The notes under the pieces were generated by a model. It ran no database searches. It saw only the letters and a program-made list of their open reading frames with translations, and was not told the DNA's origin. Shown in pieces: positions 34,901 through 47,400 of a DNA stretch of 64,000 bases; position 1 is the stretch's first letter; each line of letters begins with the position of its first letter. The position numbers were made by a program, and so were the translations under genes. This stretch comes from Kryptolebias marmoratus (taxonomy: Eukaryota; Chordata; Actinopteri; Cyprinodontiformes; Rivulidae): the NCBI RefSeq assembly GCF_001649575.2, contig NC_051448.1:13014458-13078457 (forward strand), read 5' to 3'.

Positions 34901-37900
34901 AGAGCAAGCACAACCAATTCAGCTCAAAATGAGTAAAAAACTTTGCATCAATATGGAATCAAACCAATTTCTCACCTGTAGGAGGCGAACTGGATGTAGT
35001 CGTACAGGTCGTACAGATCCCGCCAGCTGTAGATGTTAACGGCTCCAGTTGCCGTGACGACCAGCACCATGAGGCCTAATTTAATCAGGTGGCTGACCTG
35101 TACCAGCATGGCGACCGCAATGAGGGACATCACAGCCATGAAGCTGTAATACTTTGGATTTTCCGCACAGTCTCGGTCCCCAAGTGACTCCAGCATGTAG
35201 CCAAAGGTACTGTTGAAGACTCGAAGTGACGGCGGGACACAACTTAACTGCAACAACGACAATGACATCAGTGAGGAAAACAATAAAGTCAATAAAAATG
35301 CATCTATTCAATTCTTTTATGTTGCTGGCACTAATAAAAGTAATAAAAATACCACTGAGATTTGTTGAGCACATAATTTCCTCCAAAATAGTCATTAGCC
35401 ATTTTTACTTCTTTGGATTAGTGTGATGCAGAGTGCTAATAAACATTTATTTAAAGCAGGTTTTACTACTTCAAGGAGACTGTGACAGGTTTGTGAGAGT
35501 AATCACTTCTAAAGGAATGAATCATTATGTTGTTGTCATGTGTTTTAGAACAGACTACATATTTCCCATAGCAGGTTTTCCTAGATTAGTTTGTTTTATT
35601 TTGTTTTCAGTTCACTACATCAGTTGTATTAGGACTTGTTTCTCAGTTTCTTGAACAAACAGACCATCGGAGGTTCTGACATTCAGCTTGTCTTCTACTT
35701 ATTTAATGATAGCGTTCCAATTTTGCTGCACTTTATAATACAGTTTAACTGTTAGGCTGAATGTTCACACTGGTGGGTTTTCCTCTTCATAACAGGTTTT
35801 AACAATAAGGTGAGAGAATCAGGGCCCCTATTAGCTACTGAAAGCTACTGCAAGTTAAGCACTTTTCTTTCATCTAATGAAAGTAGCATTCCTTGAAGGA
35901 CTTCACATCGCTCATTGACTTGCTGGGATTTTACACAAATGTTCTTGTGCGATCAGTCGGCACCCAGACAATATATTGAGTCTCAGCTACTACCACGCCA
36001 AATTTGAGTTTAATATCTGGGAAACCGACTGAGTTATAGCCGTTTTTGTGTTTGTTCAGGATGGTTAGATGTGGCAACCATCTTTAAGCCGACTCCAGAA
36101 GATAACCAGCTGCAGACGTAGATCCAGTGAATTTCATTCAAATCCATCCACTGGTTTATGATATATTTTGCTCACACACGTGGACAAAAACAAAACAAAC
36201 AAAAAAACTGTTTCACAGTTTAAAGCACTATAGGAAAATTGTTTCTGTCACCTCTACGTGCCTGCCAAGTCAGCGGAGCAAGCGTTTACTTTAGCACCCT
36301 CTACACGCGTCACACCTCAAAAGCAGCAGAGTGTGGCGGGTTAGTCCTGAGAGGCTGAGACAAATGAGCGAGAAGGCAGCGAGACAGACAGCTAATGGAC
36401 CCCAGTGGGAGCAGGCAGGCAGACATGTAAAAAGGCAGTCAGGGTTTGATGAGAAGAAAGTGGAAACACACTAACAGAAACACACACACACACATAATAA
36501 GATAGGATGGAATGATGACACACATAAACCCAAATAAATCCCTGAGGTATAGACTGGATGCACTTCCTGCTGTAATGCAGAACAGGACAGGAAAAAAAAA
36601 CGACTTCTATCTGTCGATTGCTTTGAGACACAAATGCAGTCTGTCCTGTGTCTCACCATGTCAGCTATAACAGCCATGGTTAGGACAAATATGGCCGCCA
36701 TGGCCCAGGTGTTTCTTGCCCACCGGGTGCGATCGATCCACATTGAGAAAGAAACCAGCCTCTTGGAGAACATCTGTGAAAAGCAAACAAGCAGTGAAGA
36801 AAAAAAAAAAAACCATTTTATTTTTCATGTAGAATTTCTTAATCAGTTATTAAGCTTACTGCAAACTCAGATCGTAGTTTGCAAATTGGATTTGTCTTAT
36901 TATTTAGGATGTCAGTGATAGTAATAAAGTGAGGTTCTGTGGAAAGGTTATGAACAGTTAATGTCTTACCTGTTGTAGATAGCTACTGACAAGATTGAGA
37001 AGCTAGTCTGAGTGGAGCCAAGACTAAAAAAGGATTGTTGCTGTTTTAAAACAACCTCCATCTTCAAAATTTGTAGGGCTATCTACAACAGGTAAGATAT
37101 TATTTGTTCATAGGTTTTCCACAGACCCCAGCTTCAAAAAGTCTGAACAGTCTCTTTAAGTTTTCTTTTAGCATGTTCCTTTCTCACCCTGGGGAAGATA
37201 GCAGCCAGGGAGCACACAGTGAGGATGAGCAGCAACACCTGTCCAACTGCGAAAGTCACATAGTTCACAACCAACCTGGAGCAAAAACACACACATAAAT
37301 GAACCCAAAGCAGCTCCAAAACCTTATAACTGCTACTGATTTACATATCAGCGAAAGATAAAAACCCAGCGACATAACTCACAACGGGTCTATGAACACC
37401 TCCATAGCTGTGATGAAGAAGAGCACGATGATGCAGCAGCTGAAGGCCGCTCCGCTTCGTTTCTCCTTTTCCGAGGAGTAGTGCTCCTCCAACTTTCCAT
37501 CCACAAAGCGCAGAGAAATGGGGTTGATTTCGTGGTCCTTCATTCTGTTTGTAAAGCAACAAACGGTGAAAAGAGGAGAAACTAAAAGCCAGCGACTAAA
37601 AAACCACTGAGAGGGCACGTTTACGTATAGTTCCAAGTTTTACGATACATCAGCCATGATGCCTAATGTTATTCGCACATTTGTTCATTAAATTTAATCT
37701 TTAAAGTCATCTGGTTTTGGCTCTTTTAACTTTGGTCAATTTCTCTTACATTTGTTGAGATTCCCTGTCCAGAAGCTCCTGCTGCAGCCGTTTGTTGATC
37801 GTTTCTTCGTCAGTCATCCTATTTCTCTAAGAGATCAAAAAACATATAAGATTGATTACAAAGCCAAAGTTTAAAGAACAGCGTCCAGTGTAACAACCAC

Positions 37901-40900
37901 AGTCATTTAAAGTGCAGCAAGTGTAGAAGTGTAATTATGAACCTCACGGGTGTCAAAAGAACTGGGAAAAAACAAGGATCAACAAAACTAATGGTGGCTG
38001 TTTTCTACTAAAGGACTAAAAACAAGAACTGATTGGTAAACTGATATTTACGATGTAACACTCTATGTCTTCACATAAAACATCCATGCATCCATTTTCT
38101 GTCTGCTTAAATTGGTATCTTCATCAGTCAACAGGCAAGAGGTGGGGTACAGGTCACCAGTCTATCAGTTGCCACGCGTAAGTTGCCACAAGTTCCTGGA
38201 GGACCTGTTGTCCAGTGACGATCCCCAGCTCCTCCTGGAGGGATCTCATGGCGTTCCCAGACCAGAGACGTATCATAAGCCCTCCAGCAAGTGCCCCATG
38301 GTGTCCTCCCGATGTGACATACCTGGAAACCTCCAAAGGGAGGCGTCCAGGAGGCATCCGAAACAGATGCTCGAACCACCTCAGCTGACTCAGCAGCTCT
38401 ACTCCACGAAGGAGCTCCTCACCTTATCTCTAAGGCTGAGGAAGCCCATTTCAGTCGCTTGAATCCAGGATCTCATTCTGTCGGTCACAAACCATATCTC
38501 ATGAGCGTACGTGACGGCTGGAACATAGACGGGCCAGAAAACCGAGACATTCCCCTTACGACTCAGCTCCTTCTTCACCACAACAGCCTGGATTAACATC
38601 CTCGTTACTGCTGACAAGGCTCCAATGCGTCACTCCATCCTGACATCGATCATAAACAAGACTCCGAGACACTAAAACTCTTCCAGTTGAGACAAAGACC
38701 CACCTTTAACCCGGAGGGAGCATTCCATCGTTTTCTGGTTACCATATAGAGTTCCACCATATCTCTGTGTACTTTACAGTCATGTTTCAAACTAGTGACA
38801 CAAATGACTATATTTCTTTTGCCCCAGAGGTGGAAGTGAACTCCTCTCTCCTCGCCTGCTCAGTATGCCCCCCAGCGTGGCAGCTAGCTCTGTCAGGTTG
38901 CAAGAACAACACACTTAATGTCCTCTGGCTAGAATTTGTGCAGAATTTTCAAAACTGCGAAACACATATTCTATGAAATATTGTGTACACGCTTTCATGC
39001 AGAATTAAATTAAAAAACACAGTCTGGACAAGTGTTGCAGAATTTACCTCCTGTTTAGAGTTGGTCACCTTAGGCTGGGGAGAGACAGCGTTGGCCGTGG
39101 GTGATGTGGTGTTGATCAGCTGATTAGAGTTTTTTTTTGTCAGAGCGCCTGGTATCTGCGGAAATAAAAGGCATATTTCTTCAGTAATGCAGAAAATATC
39201 TTTCCGTTATGTTTTTTTTTGTGTTAAATTGTTTTTAAAAGGCATAAACAACTCACATTTCCATTGAGCCCGTTTGCTTCCTTCTTGGGCGCCAGAACCA
39301 GGTACGTTTCGATGCCTTTCTCCAGCAGGTACTCGCACCTGTCGCCGCCGTTTCCCTCCTCCAGTTCAAACTCTCCGTGCAGGCTGTCCTTGGTGGTCTG
39401 AGAAACATGCACCCTCCTGCGCAGCACGTAAAACCCCCCGCCCATGAATTCCAAGCGCACAAGAATCGGCTCCCTAAAACACGTTACTGAGCGGTGACAC
39501 TGTGGTCCTACCCCGGGATCCCTCCGGATTCCATCTTATTGGCCACGGTGACGTCTGTGGACCACACGTCAAACTGCCAGCGCTTCTGTCCGAGCACTCC
39601 TCCGAGCACGGTGCCTGTGTGGACGCCCACTCGCATGTCCACGTCGGTTTTTGTCTTTTCCCGCACATACCTGAACAAACAAAAGGAGTATTTTTCTTCT
39701 TTGCCTTAATTGTAGTTTAATGCTGATTCTTTTCCTGCTCAAATGTCTTTACTTTTCAAAGACTTTTCTTGCATTACTTTGCTTCTTTAGCTAGACATTC
39801 CATTTTTCCTGAACTAAAATAATACAAAAGGATTTTGCAATCACTCTGAAACTGTCGGCATGACTTCTTTACATCGTTTAACTCCAGGCTTCTGTGAGTT
39901 TTACATTGTTTTATGGACAGTAAAGTCACTCCTTACGAGATCGCTTCTACCATGGCGAGGCCCATCCTTATTGAGCAAGCGGCGTGGTCATCCCTGAAAT
40001 CAGGTAGACCACAGATGCAGTAGTAACAGTCTCCAAGGATCTTGATCCTCAGCTGGTGATGTTGCTGTAAGACAAAATTAAAACGTTCACATTTTATGAA
40101 AAAACAAAACAAAACAAACAACAACAGCATTTTTAAACAAGGGAACCGTTGAAAATGGAATTAAAGAATTGTTTTTGTTTCCCACTCATTGTCTTCCTTA
40201 GATGACTTCCTGTGTTTTAGTATTTTCTTCTGCAGCTTTTAATGTTTAATTCTTGGCCCTTTCTGAACCCCATGAAGGCCCTGAGAGTTCACGGCCGTTC
40301 AACGCTGATTTTAAGTCGTGTTCCTTGCATACATTTTATGAACCTTTGGATGAAAGGATGGAAATGGAAAAATATCCAAAGTCATTGCTATTTCAAAACT
40401 GGGGGTGAAAGAAAAAGTTACTCTTAAAGTCAGCTCGGCATTTCTTTTAAACTGCTTTATTTTTGCCTTTTATACATTTCTATTAGCTTGATTTCTGAGA
40501 TTTTACACGGGAAACATTATGTTTAGGCGCATGGCACAGACTGACAGAAAGCAAATCGCTGAGACTCACGGCTGCCAGTTTGTCGAAGCGAGCGAACAGT
40601 TCGTTGAGCAGCTTCACGAGCTCCTGGGCGCTACAGGCCGAGGATAGCTGGGTGAATCCCACGATGTCCGCAAACAGTATACTGCAACCGAGACATCAGC
40701 AACGTCAAGCTGTCACTTATCTGCAGCGGTGGGTGGCTGTGGCAGACCTTACTCTGTGGTCCTGACCTGACGTTTTCGTGGCGGTACATGTACATGGTGT
40801 TGAACTGCTGCTGCTGCTGCATGTCTGTCTGATCGGCCTGGTTCTTCATGCCCTGCAGCATCTCGTCAGCTATATGTTTTGGTAGGATGGACAGCAGCAG

Positions 40901-43679
40901 TTCCTCCTACGTGAGCAGTAAGAAGACTGTGTCATGTTCAGTTACCAGGGGGGGGGATAAAAAAAAAAATCCAACTGTATTCCTGTGTGTATAATTATGC
41001 ATGCATGTATAATTTATCAAACTAGATGAATTAGTGGCTCTCGAGAGATCAGCTGCTCAGATACGTTTGAGTCAGCTTCACTCTTTTATCAGTGAAAACA
41101 AAACGAAAAGCAATTAAAGTTAAAAAAACTCATAACCCCCCCGCCCCCCCCAAATAATATGGAAAATGTTCAGGAAATGCAACATGTTTCGGTTTGCTGC
41201 CCCCAAAGCGAAGGAGAGGTTTATTTTTGCAGGTCCCTGATGGCAGACCCACTGGTGAAAACAACTTTCTCTAATCAGCCTATTAGTCTACATCTAAGGT
41301 AAACACGGAGTAATTAAAGCAGCACCTCTCTCATTCATTTGTGTTTAGTGCAGGTGGGCAGTTCTCTGTGTGTGAGTGTGTGTGTGTTGGCCTGAAATAA
41401 GAAACTTTAGGCTCTTTTACTACATGTCGCTGAGATCTCACACATGGGAAGAAAAAAAGGAGGTGTTTGTTTCATGAATTATTCAGTTTTTAGTTGACGA
41501 AATGCGTTAAGGTCAGGATAATATTAGGTTTAGATTTAGGTTAGATGAAGAATAGTTTAGGGGCCTAATAAAAGTCCTTTCTCTCACCTGCTGGGTGCTC
41601 TGCTCCTCCAGAGTCAGTTTCACCTGCAGAGACTGACGAGCTTCCAAAAACGCCGTCCGGTACTTCCTGTCTGCCATGTAGAACGACATCACACCCACTA
41701 TGGCTGCACACACGTACAGCATCACATTGGCAAAGAGCTGAAGAGAAGGGGAAAATGTTACTTTCTCTTTTTATTTTTGAGGAGAAAAATCTATTTTTTT
41801 ATCTACAATGATCTTTTGGGGGAATGGACTGGATGCACACAAACAGTCTTCATTGAGGACAGGATTTAAATGAAGGATGTATTCAACCTGTATAATATGA
41901 TATATAACCGCATTTTATACCATGTAATGTATCAAGTAAATAACAAAATGTAGAAATTAACTAAACACAACACAATCCCTGACAAACCATATGAGCGAAT
42001 GACTAAACAAACAAAACAGCCAGTTTAAAAAATCTGAATATAAAATGTTTTCCTGTTTCTATAAACATCATTTATGTATTTATTAATAATTATTTGTTAT
42101 TGTGTTATTTTGAGTTGTGATTTTTTTAAACAGTGTGTTGTCTGAAAAGCTATTTTATTAGATTTTTATGCAATTTGTTTGATGTTTTGTGAAATGTTAA
42201 AATGTTTTAGAATATAGTTTTGCTTTGTTCACTATTTAATCCATTGTAAAGTATGTATTTTGCATTTCAGGGCAGAAAAAACTGTAGAGTATAATGTTCG
42301 TTAAATACATTTGATTGGGCAAACCAGATTTAACCTATCTTATTTTATTTATTGATCATTTTCAGGAGCAGTTTTTATTTGAAAACAATAAGACCAAGGA
42401 TGTAACCAATTTTTAATCTATTAAAAGATGACAAAATAGTCTCTAAAACAGTTCTTCCAAGTTCTTTGGCCTTAAAGGGATAGTTCAGACCTTTAGAAGA
42501 GGGGTTCTGGAGAAAGGATATGAACAAATAATATCTTACCTGTTGCAGACAGCTCTTTGAACTGCCAGCTAGTGCCAAGACCAAAGTGCTACATTGGCAT
42601 CTTAAAGAAACTTAACAACAAAAAAATAAATAATAGTGGTTCATGCAAACACTGTTTTACAAACCTTTCCACCACTGTCAGCTTGACATTACACACTTAT
42701 TTACACAGAAATGTCTGCCTAGGCGTAAAGGTTTATAAAACAGTGTTCCTCGCTCAGACTAGCTGTTAGCTCGTTTTCCTCCAAGATTTTTATTAGTGTT
42801 CACAGAACCGTCTGAACTATTCTTTTAACATTTAGGATGGTTTACCATACCCAATCCCATCAGTTATAACTATTTTGTTTGGCTGAAGCACGATTTCAGT
42901 TGCTTTAACTGTGTTATAATAATGAATATGATATTGGAATGGTCCTAAAATGGGCAAATGCAGACATATTAGAACAAAATGAGGCGTTTTTGTAATATTC
43001 TTTTTACCTGTCTCACCAGCATGGGCCCCTGGAGATTATCCACAAACCTCTGAGCCACAGTCACCCCCAGAACCAGAGTGTGTATGCCACAGGCCAGCGC
43101 TGCGAGCAGAACGAGGGGCAGCAGGTTCAGAGGTAGGGTCAGGAAGCTGGAGAAACTGAAGAAGGCCTGCCAGCCCACTGAGTCACTCGCGTCCGAGAAC
43201 CGCTGGAAGTTCAGCCCCATGTAACACAAAACATGGACCGTGACCATCAACCACAGCACGTAGGGGACCCCTCCTCTGGCCACAGGAGAGGCAGGGAGTT
43301 TACGGAACCAGCACATCAGGAACAGCACAACGTCCGCAGCCAGGCCCACAGCTGCGACCACCACCATGGCCAGTTTGTCCTCGGTGTACACAACCGCGCA
43401 CATGACGATGATGAAGCTGTTGAAGAGAGCCGCAAACGCCACCAGCACCAGCAGGTTGTCCTCTCTCTGGCGTCGGAAGTAGCTCTGGTAAAGTCTCTCC
43501 AAGGACTTGGGTGTAAAGGTGAGGCGCACGGCCCTGGGCAGGCAGCGGTAGCAGCCGGACTGGAGGACGGCCACTTCGCGGTGGCCCCGGCCCGGATCAC
43601 TGGGAGCCTGGCCCGAGGATTCCACAGAGCACTCCACGGACTGCGCCGTGTCCATTGTAGGGACCCGGTTCAGAGCCAT
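31912..43679 (-). CDS. adcy3: Adenylate cyclase type 3, 20 coding exons
   Basis: Plasma/ciliary-membrane enzyme making cAMP from ATP; the type 3 isoform is the olfactory and primary-cilium cyclase. Coding exons in order: 43679-43008, 41737-41588, 40906-40767, 40681-40570, 40064-39937, 39670-39512, 39416-39257, 39155-39048, 37826-37750, 37544-37383, 37275-37188, 36773-36657, 35247-34976, 34872-34791, 34630-34472, 34217-34071, 33961-33845, 33731-33605, 33525-33401, 32085-31912. Total 3276 nt, 1091 aa, all in phase. Exons 1-2 encode the first six membrane segments. C1 catalytic region is about residues 315-510, with [12 protein letters not shown] and [15 protein letters not shown] (metal-binding Asp). 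Exons 10-14 encode the second membrane block, and C2 spans about 860-1080 ([43 protein letters not shown]). Tail PHQVENHS. Human ADCY3 is 1144 aa; the fish protein is shorter mainly in the C1b/linker region. Which teleost paralogue (a or b) cannot be told. Confidence 0.96.
32280..33100. repeat. MITE-family copies in adcy3 intron 19
   Basis: 32280-32420 has the family left end (TTCAGATCTTTTAAAGAGGG, then GAAAGGTTATTAACAATTAA and ATCACCTGTTATAGATGGC). About 32950-33090 carries the interior of the same family in opposite orientation (GCTTATAAAACAACATTTGC). Both are diverged; right ends are not clear. Confidence 0.5.
35930..36180. repeat. Interspersed repeat copy in adcy3 intron 12
   Basis: Shares CTACTACCACGCCAAATTTG, CCGACTGAGTTATAGCC and TTTCATTCAAATCC with the block in wdr26 intron 2 (24.1-24.33 kb), in the same orientation. 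No terminal repeats were identified; family name unknown to me. Confidence 0.5.
36930..37160. mobile_element. Inverted-repeat MITE overlapping adcy3 intron 11
   Basis: Long imperfect terminal inverted repeats: 36941-36985 (GGAAAGGTTATGAACAGTTA ... CTTACCTGTTGTAGATAGCT) and 37078-37121, its reverse complement with few changes. The right end reads GTCTGAACAGTCTCTTTAA, the family terminus. The unit lies between adcy3 exons 11 and 12 and leaves only about 30 bases to the exon 11 donor. Confidence 0.65.
38070..38760 (-). mobile_element. 3' fragment of an RTE/Rex3-like LINE in adcy3 intron 8
   Basis: The minus strand encodes decayed pieces of the C-terminal part of a fish non-LTR reverse transcriptase: [52 protein letters not shown] and, in another frame, [10 protein letters not shown]. 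This is the familiar teleost pattern 'YGHELWVMTERTRSRIQAAEM..LSLRDRVRSS'. Frameshifts and stops make it non-functional. Assignment to RTE/Rex3 rather than another LINE clade is from memory. Confidence 0.7.
42472..42828. mobile_element. Complete MITE copy in adcy3 intron 1 (357 bp)
   Basis: Left end TTAAAGGGATAGTTCAGA (42472-42489); the right end TCTGAACTATTCTTTTAA (42811-42828) is its inverted complement at 15 of 18 positions. Both ends carry TTAA, which may be a TTAA target duplication. The interior has the family landmarks CTTACCTGTTGCAGACAGCT and GGTTCATGCAAACACTGTTT. Confidence 0.7.
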
Positions 43680-44445
43680 GCTGATCACTGAAGGTAATCC
43701 ATTCGGTTCATGACAAAAAGCGCCAAAATCCCAGAAAAAGATATGGTGTTTCCCATTACAGTAGGAAATAATCACATTTCAGTTTCCAAAGAGTCTACAA
43801 ACATTTATTTCAAGACAATCACTCCTTTTCTTTGTTCATAACAAATCCATCAAGAAAAGTTTATACCTATTACTACATTTGGAATGATTTACAGATGGTT
43901 TCCAGTTTTTAAATCCCCCAGGTTAACACTTTTCAGTGAATAAAAACCTCCTCTTCAATCTGAAGTTCTACTGACTGCCATGGTAGACAGGAGACACCTG
44001 TAATCATCCATTTGAACACAAAAAGAATCCAGCAAACCAAGAAGAAATTAAAACTCAAGCAAAAACCTGAGTTGCATTTGATTAAAGCAAGATCAGCAAG
44101 GCAGAATCAGTCCTCTGGTGCTCGTCTGTCCTCTGCTTTCCTCCCACGCCCAGCCCTCCCATAAGTAAACAGCGAATCCTCTGTTAGTGTTGTTAAGATG
44201 AAACCAAAGTAATAGTCATGTCTTGGGAGATGCGATGATGTGCAAAGCTGACAAAAAGGAAACAAGGCGGTCTCACTGCAAAACTCCCAAACAACAGTTT
44301 AAAAAAAAAAAAACCTCACCAAAAATTAAATCATTTTACATCAAAAGAAATTGTCTTAGAGTGCATTGATACCTGTAGATTGTCTTCTGGTTTTATTTAA
44401 CCCTGGTGGGCAAAATGACACGTGCTTATGACAAGTTTTGTAGGT
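43680..44445 (-). promoter_or_regulatory. adcy3 upstream region, promoter not resolved
   Basis: About 0.8 kb between the adcy3 ATG and the poly(A) signal of the next gene upstream. It should hold the adcy3 5' UTR and perhaps the promoter, but it is AT-rich without a clear CpG island or TATA box. A CAG acceptor-like site about 12 bases upstream of the ATG (TTACCTTCAG) would allow a non-coding first exon further away. Confidence 0.35.
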
Positions 44446-44451
44446 TTTATT
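44446..44451 (-). other. Poly(A) signal of the multi-pass membrane protein gene
   Basis: AATAAA on the minus strand, 82-87 bases after the stop codon at 44533; a second AATAAA is at 44392-44397. This implies a short 3' UTR. Confidence 0.6.
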
Positions 44452-44532
44452 AGAAAACACTTTCAAAAGAAAACACCATGTAATGAGCCACATTTAGGTT
44501 TGTGCCCAGCAGCAGAGACAACCAGCCATCGA

Positions 44533-47282
44533 TCAGTCACTGTGTGTGTCGGTTGTTGGTGGGGATTTTCCGATCACACCACCAAGAGCACTACCAAGCG
44601 CCAACGCCACGGCCACCACGACTCCTACGGTCCCCAGTGTCCCCAGAGACGCTGTGCCCAAGGCTGCGGCCCCGAGCGCCCCCGCTCCGATGGGCGCTGC
44701 TGCTGCGGTGACCGTCTCCATGCCGATGTCTTTAATTAGCTCCGACCCCGTGAGAAGGCCCCTTTGCAGATTCACCTTAGTGTGGAATGGGCTCCTTGGA
44801 GAGCCCAGAACAAACCCTGCCACTGCAACCAGTGTCACTGTTATAAGCCCCGATGTTGTCAGCACGGTTGCTTTCAGAGCTACACCTCTGAGGGCTAAAA
44901 GCACACCCACAATGACGGCACCTAGAAGTGCTAAACATGAGTTTCTGGATCCAAACGCTTGTTTTGCTGCGACGCTTACACCGCCGAGTGACACCCCCGC
45001 AGCTGTAGCCGCCCCCAACGCTGCCCCGGTGCAGCTTCTGGCCCCGAGAGAGGAGCTGTATTGCAGAATGGCTCTCAGAGCCACTGATGTTATTATAGCA
45101 GCTCCCACTGCAACCTTGCCAGCCATCTCCGGCCCCAGTCCTACCATGGCCACTGTTCCCAGTCCAGTTCCCAGCAGACCCGCAGATACAAACGCCACCC
45201 AAAGGACTGATTGCAGCATGAAAACCACCTCTGCTTTCGACCCATCTCCTGCCCCACCTGTCCATAAACCGAGAACAAAACCAAGAAGCCCCACTAAAAC
45301 TGAGTAGAAAAAGATCCTGTCCAGCAGCTTGCACCCGGTTTTAGATTTTGGTCTTTGTCCCACCCTCTGTGTAAAAGACTTCCGAAGGTAATAGAGGGCA
45401 GCAATGGTTAGTCCGGCACAAATCAGACCAAGTAAGGCACCCATTCGTCCAAACATAACACTGAGGTACAGAGTGGTGAAGATGATTAACAGAGCTGTTG
45501 TCATGTCGTTGATGTTGGAGTACGAGTAGACAATGAGGACTAGAGCGCCTTGAGCTGTAAGGTAGATCCACGGCGGTAGGATGCCCACCAAAACGCCAGT
45601 GGCGACAGCGCCCACCACCACAGAGGCGCCCGTCGTTGCCTCCGACAACCATGGCAGCCTCACTCCGATTGTGCTCAACAGTTTCAGAACCCCGGCGCTG
45701 AGGAGAAAACCCACTCCTAGAGACAGCAGCACAGATGTGAAGGCGAGGCACGCCATTACGACGGCGACGCCTGTCGAACCGGCCCGTCCGGCAGCCAGAG
45801 TTGCAACATTTAGCAGGGCAACATCTTGAATCAGAGTGTTCTCAACAGCAAAGGATGCAGCTTCTCCGAACACAAAGCCAGCTGCTGCATTTCTGAGGAG
45901 CATCTTCAGCATACAGGTGGCACCTGAAGACACAACATAAAGAGTTTGTGCAAAACAGGTTGCAAACAGGCTCAATTATCAACATCATGTATTTAAAAAG
46001 TAAACTTCAACAACTATAGTTACTTCAGATACAGGTTTTTAAAGCCCATTTCATGCCTTTATTAACAAATAAAGTACCCTTCACACTGATAATTCAACAA
46101 ATTAAACAAATAATGTCTTACCACATACTCGCAGCATAAGACATTCCAACTGTAAATAAAATGCACTTTAAATGAACTGCGTGTCTACCAGCCCTATTAC
46201 CATTAGACCATTAGGCTTAAAACGAACCAATAAATAATATAGAAGTAGGTACATTACTATCAGTGCTCTATTTGTCTTGGCTAGTGGGTTGAAATATCAG
46301 GAATCTGCTTTGACCAGAAATAGGAAAAGAAGTCACAAATCCAACTGTCAACTAGTTGAAAGACAGTTGTGACATAATTTTGAACTTTTGCTCCAACAAA
46401 AAAACAACCTAATAGGCTGTTAGTTCACGCTTTCAGCTACATATATTCCAATAATCAGTTTGATTTGTCCGTGCATAGTTGTGGAGAAAATGTGGAAATT
46501 GTAACGACAATAACAATATAACAATAACAGTATAATTTTCTGTGGTAACAAACTCAATCTTACGGGTGAATAAAGGTAGGTAGGTAGGTAGGTACATTTA
46601 TTTATATAGCACTTTTCAGCACGAGGCGACTCAAAGTGATTTAGCTAAAGCTCTATTACTAGTTGTTAATATTATTCTAACTAGTGAAGAAGCTCATTCT
46701 GAACATCCATCAAACATTTCCTGAAAGTTTCAGGAAAGTTTCATGGCAATACATGCTCGTGTTATCATCTGAATGTTATTATAATGCTTTTTCAATCGAT
46801 ATCACTTATTTTAAGATAAACATTTTTGGAAAATGTTGATAACACACCTAATACAAGTACTTTCCTGTACTTTCTGAAAGGTGTCATACTGCAGAAGAGT
46901 ACTCTTGATACTGACATAAAAATAGTACAATTTATGCAACTGTATTTTTTTAAGTTGTTTAATTTCAAGTGCTTCATTTTAAAACAGATGACCTTGAAAT
47001 TGCACCAGAAGCTGTATTTTCTTTGTATTTATTAACTTTTGGCATTGAACTTCTGTCACTTTAAGAAGAAAGCGAAAGAGTTCACGCTGAAACTTAAAAC
47101 CAGGAAGTACGAATATAGTTTAAAAATAAAAGTAAGAACATCCACATTTCAACAGACCGTCTCAGAACAGCTTGACACTTGATATGCTCCCTAAAAGTCT
47201 AATATTTGTCTTTCATTGAGAATGCATCTGTTTCTGCAGACCCTGTTTATGCTATCATCTTACCCAGGCTTGTTTCGGCCAT
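44533..47282 (-). CDS. Unrecognised Gly/Ala-rich multi-pass membrane protein, 2 exons, 469 aa
   Basis: I do not recognise the family. Exon 1: 47282-47264, with a strong start context (AACATGG) and encoding MAETSL plus one base, donor GTAAGATG. Exon 2: 45923-44533, acceptor TTGTGTCTTCAG. The phases agree and the frame is open for 462 codons, which is far beyond chance. The protein is highly hydrophobic with roughly ten membrane segments (about 57-86, 104-122, 126-142, 148-165, 167-186, 210-228, 240-265 and several Gly/Ala/Val-rich stretches to about 455). There is a basic loop near 187-207 (LRKSF ... RPKSKTGCK), and a short polar tail KSPPTTDTHSD. The N-terminal 55 residues are only mildly hydrophobic. 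The second half is Ala/Gly/Thr/Val repetitive (GALGAAALGTASLGTLGTVG). Probable endomembrane or plasma-membrane protein; transport or scaffold role cannot be decided. Confidence 0.8.
46570..46650. repeat. AGGT microsatellite and SINE-like fragment
   Basis: (AGGT)n at about 46574-46593 runs into ACATTTATTTATATAGCACTTTTC, the same start as the SINE-like repeat at 29.25 kb. It lies inside intron 1 of the membrane-protein gene. Confidence 0.5.
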
Positions 47283-47400
47283 GTTTCCCTGCTGCATTCT
47301 TCGCTGCTCACAAGCTCTTCCGCTTCCTGGTGACGTCACATTTTTGTCGTGGCGAGCGGAACCAATCAGAAAACAAGTCCAGCGTGACTGTTTGCTTCTA
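47283..47400 (-). promoter_or_regulatory. Promoter of the membrane-protein gene, with CRE and CCAAT box
   Basis: Upstream of the ATG at 47282 lie a perfect palindromic CRE TGACGTCA (47331-47338), ETS-like CTTCCGCTTCC (47318-47327 region) and an ACCAATCAG CCAAT box (47361-47369). This compact arrangement supports a real transcription start close to the proposed first exon. Confidence 0.55.

Noticed and set aside
43233..43691. 152-codon plus-strand open frame
   Set aside because: Antisense of adcy3 exon 1, whose protein clearly matches adenylate cyclase.
44546..45307. 253-codon plus-strand open frame
   Set aside because: Antisense shadow of the Gly/Ala-rich membrane-protein exon; Pro/Thr/Ala composition is the expected complement.
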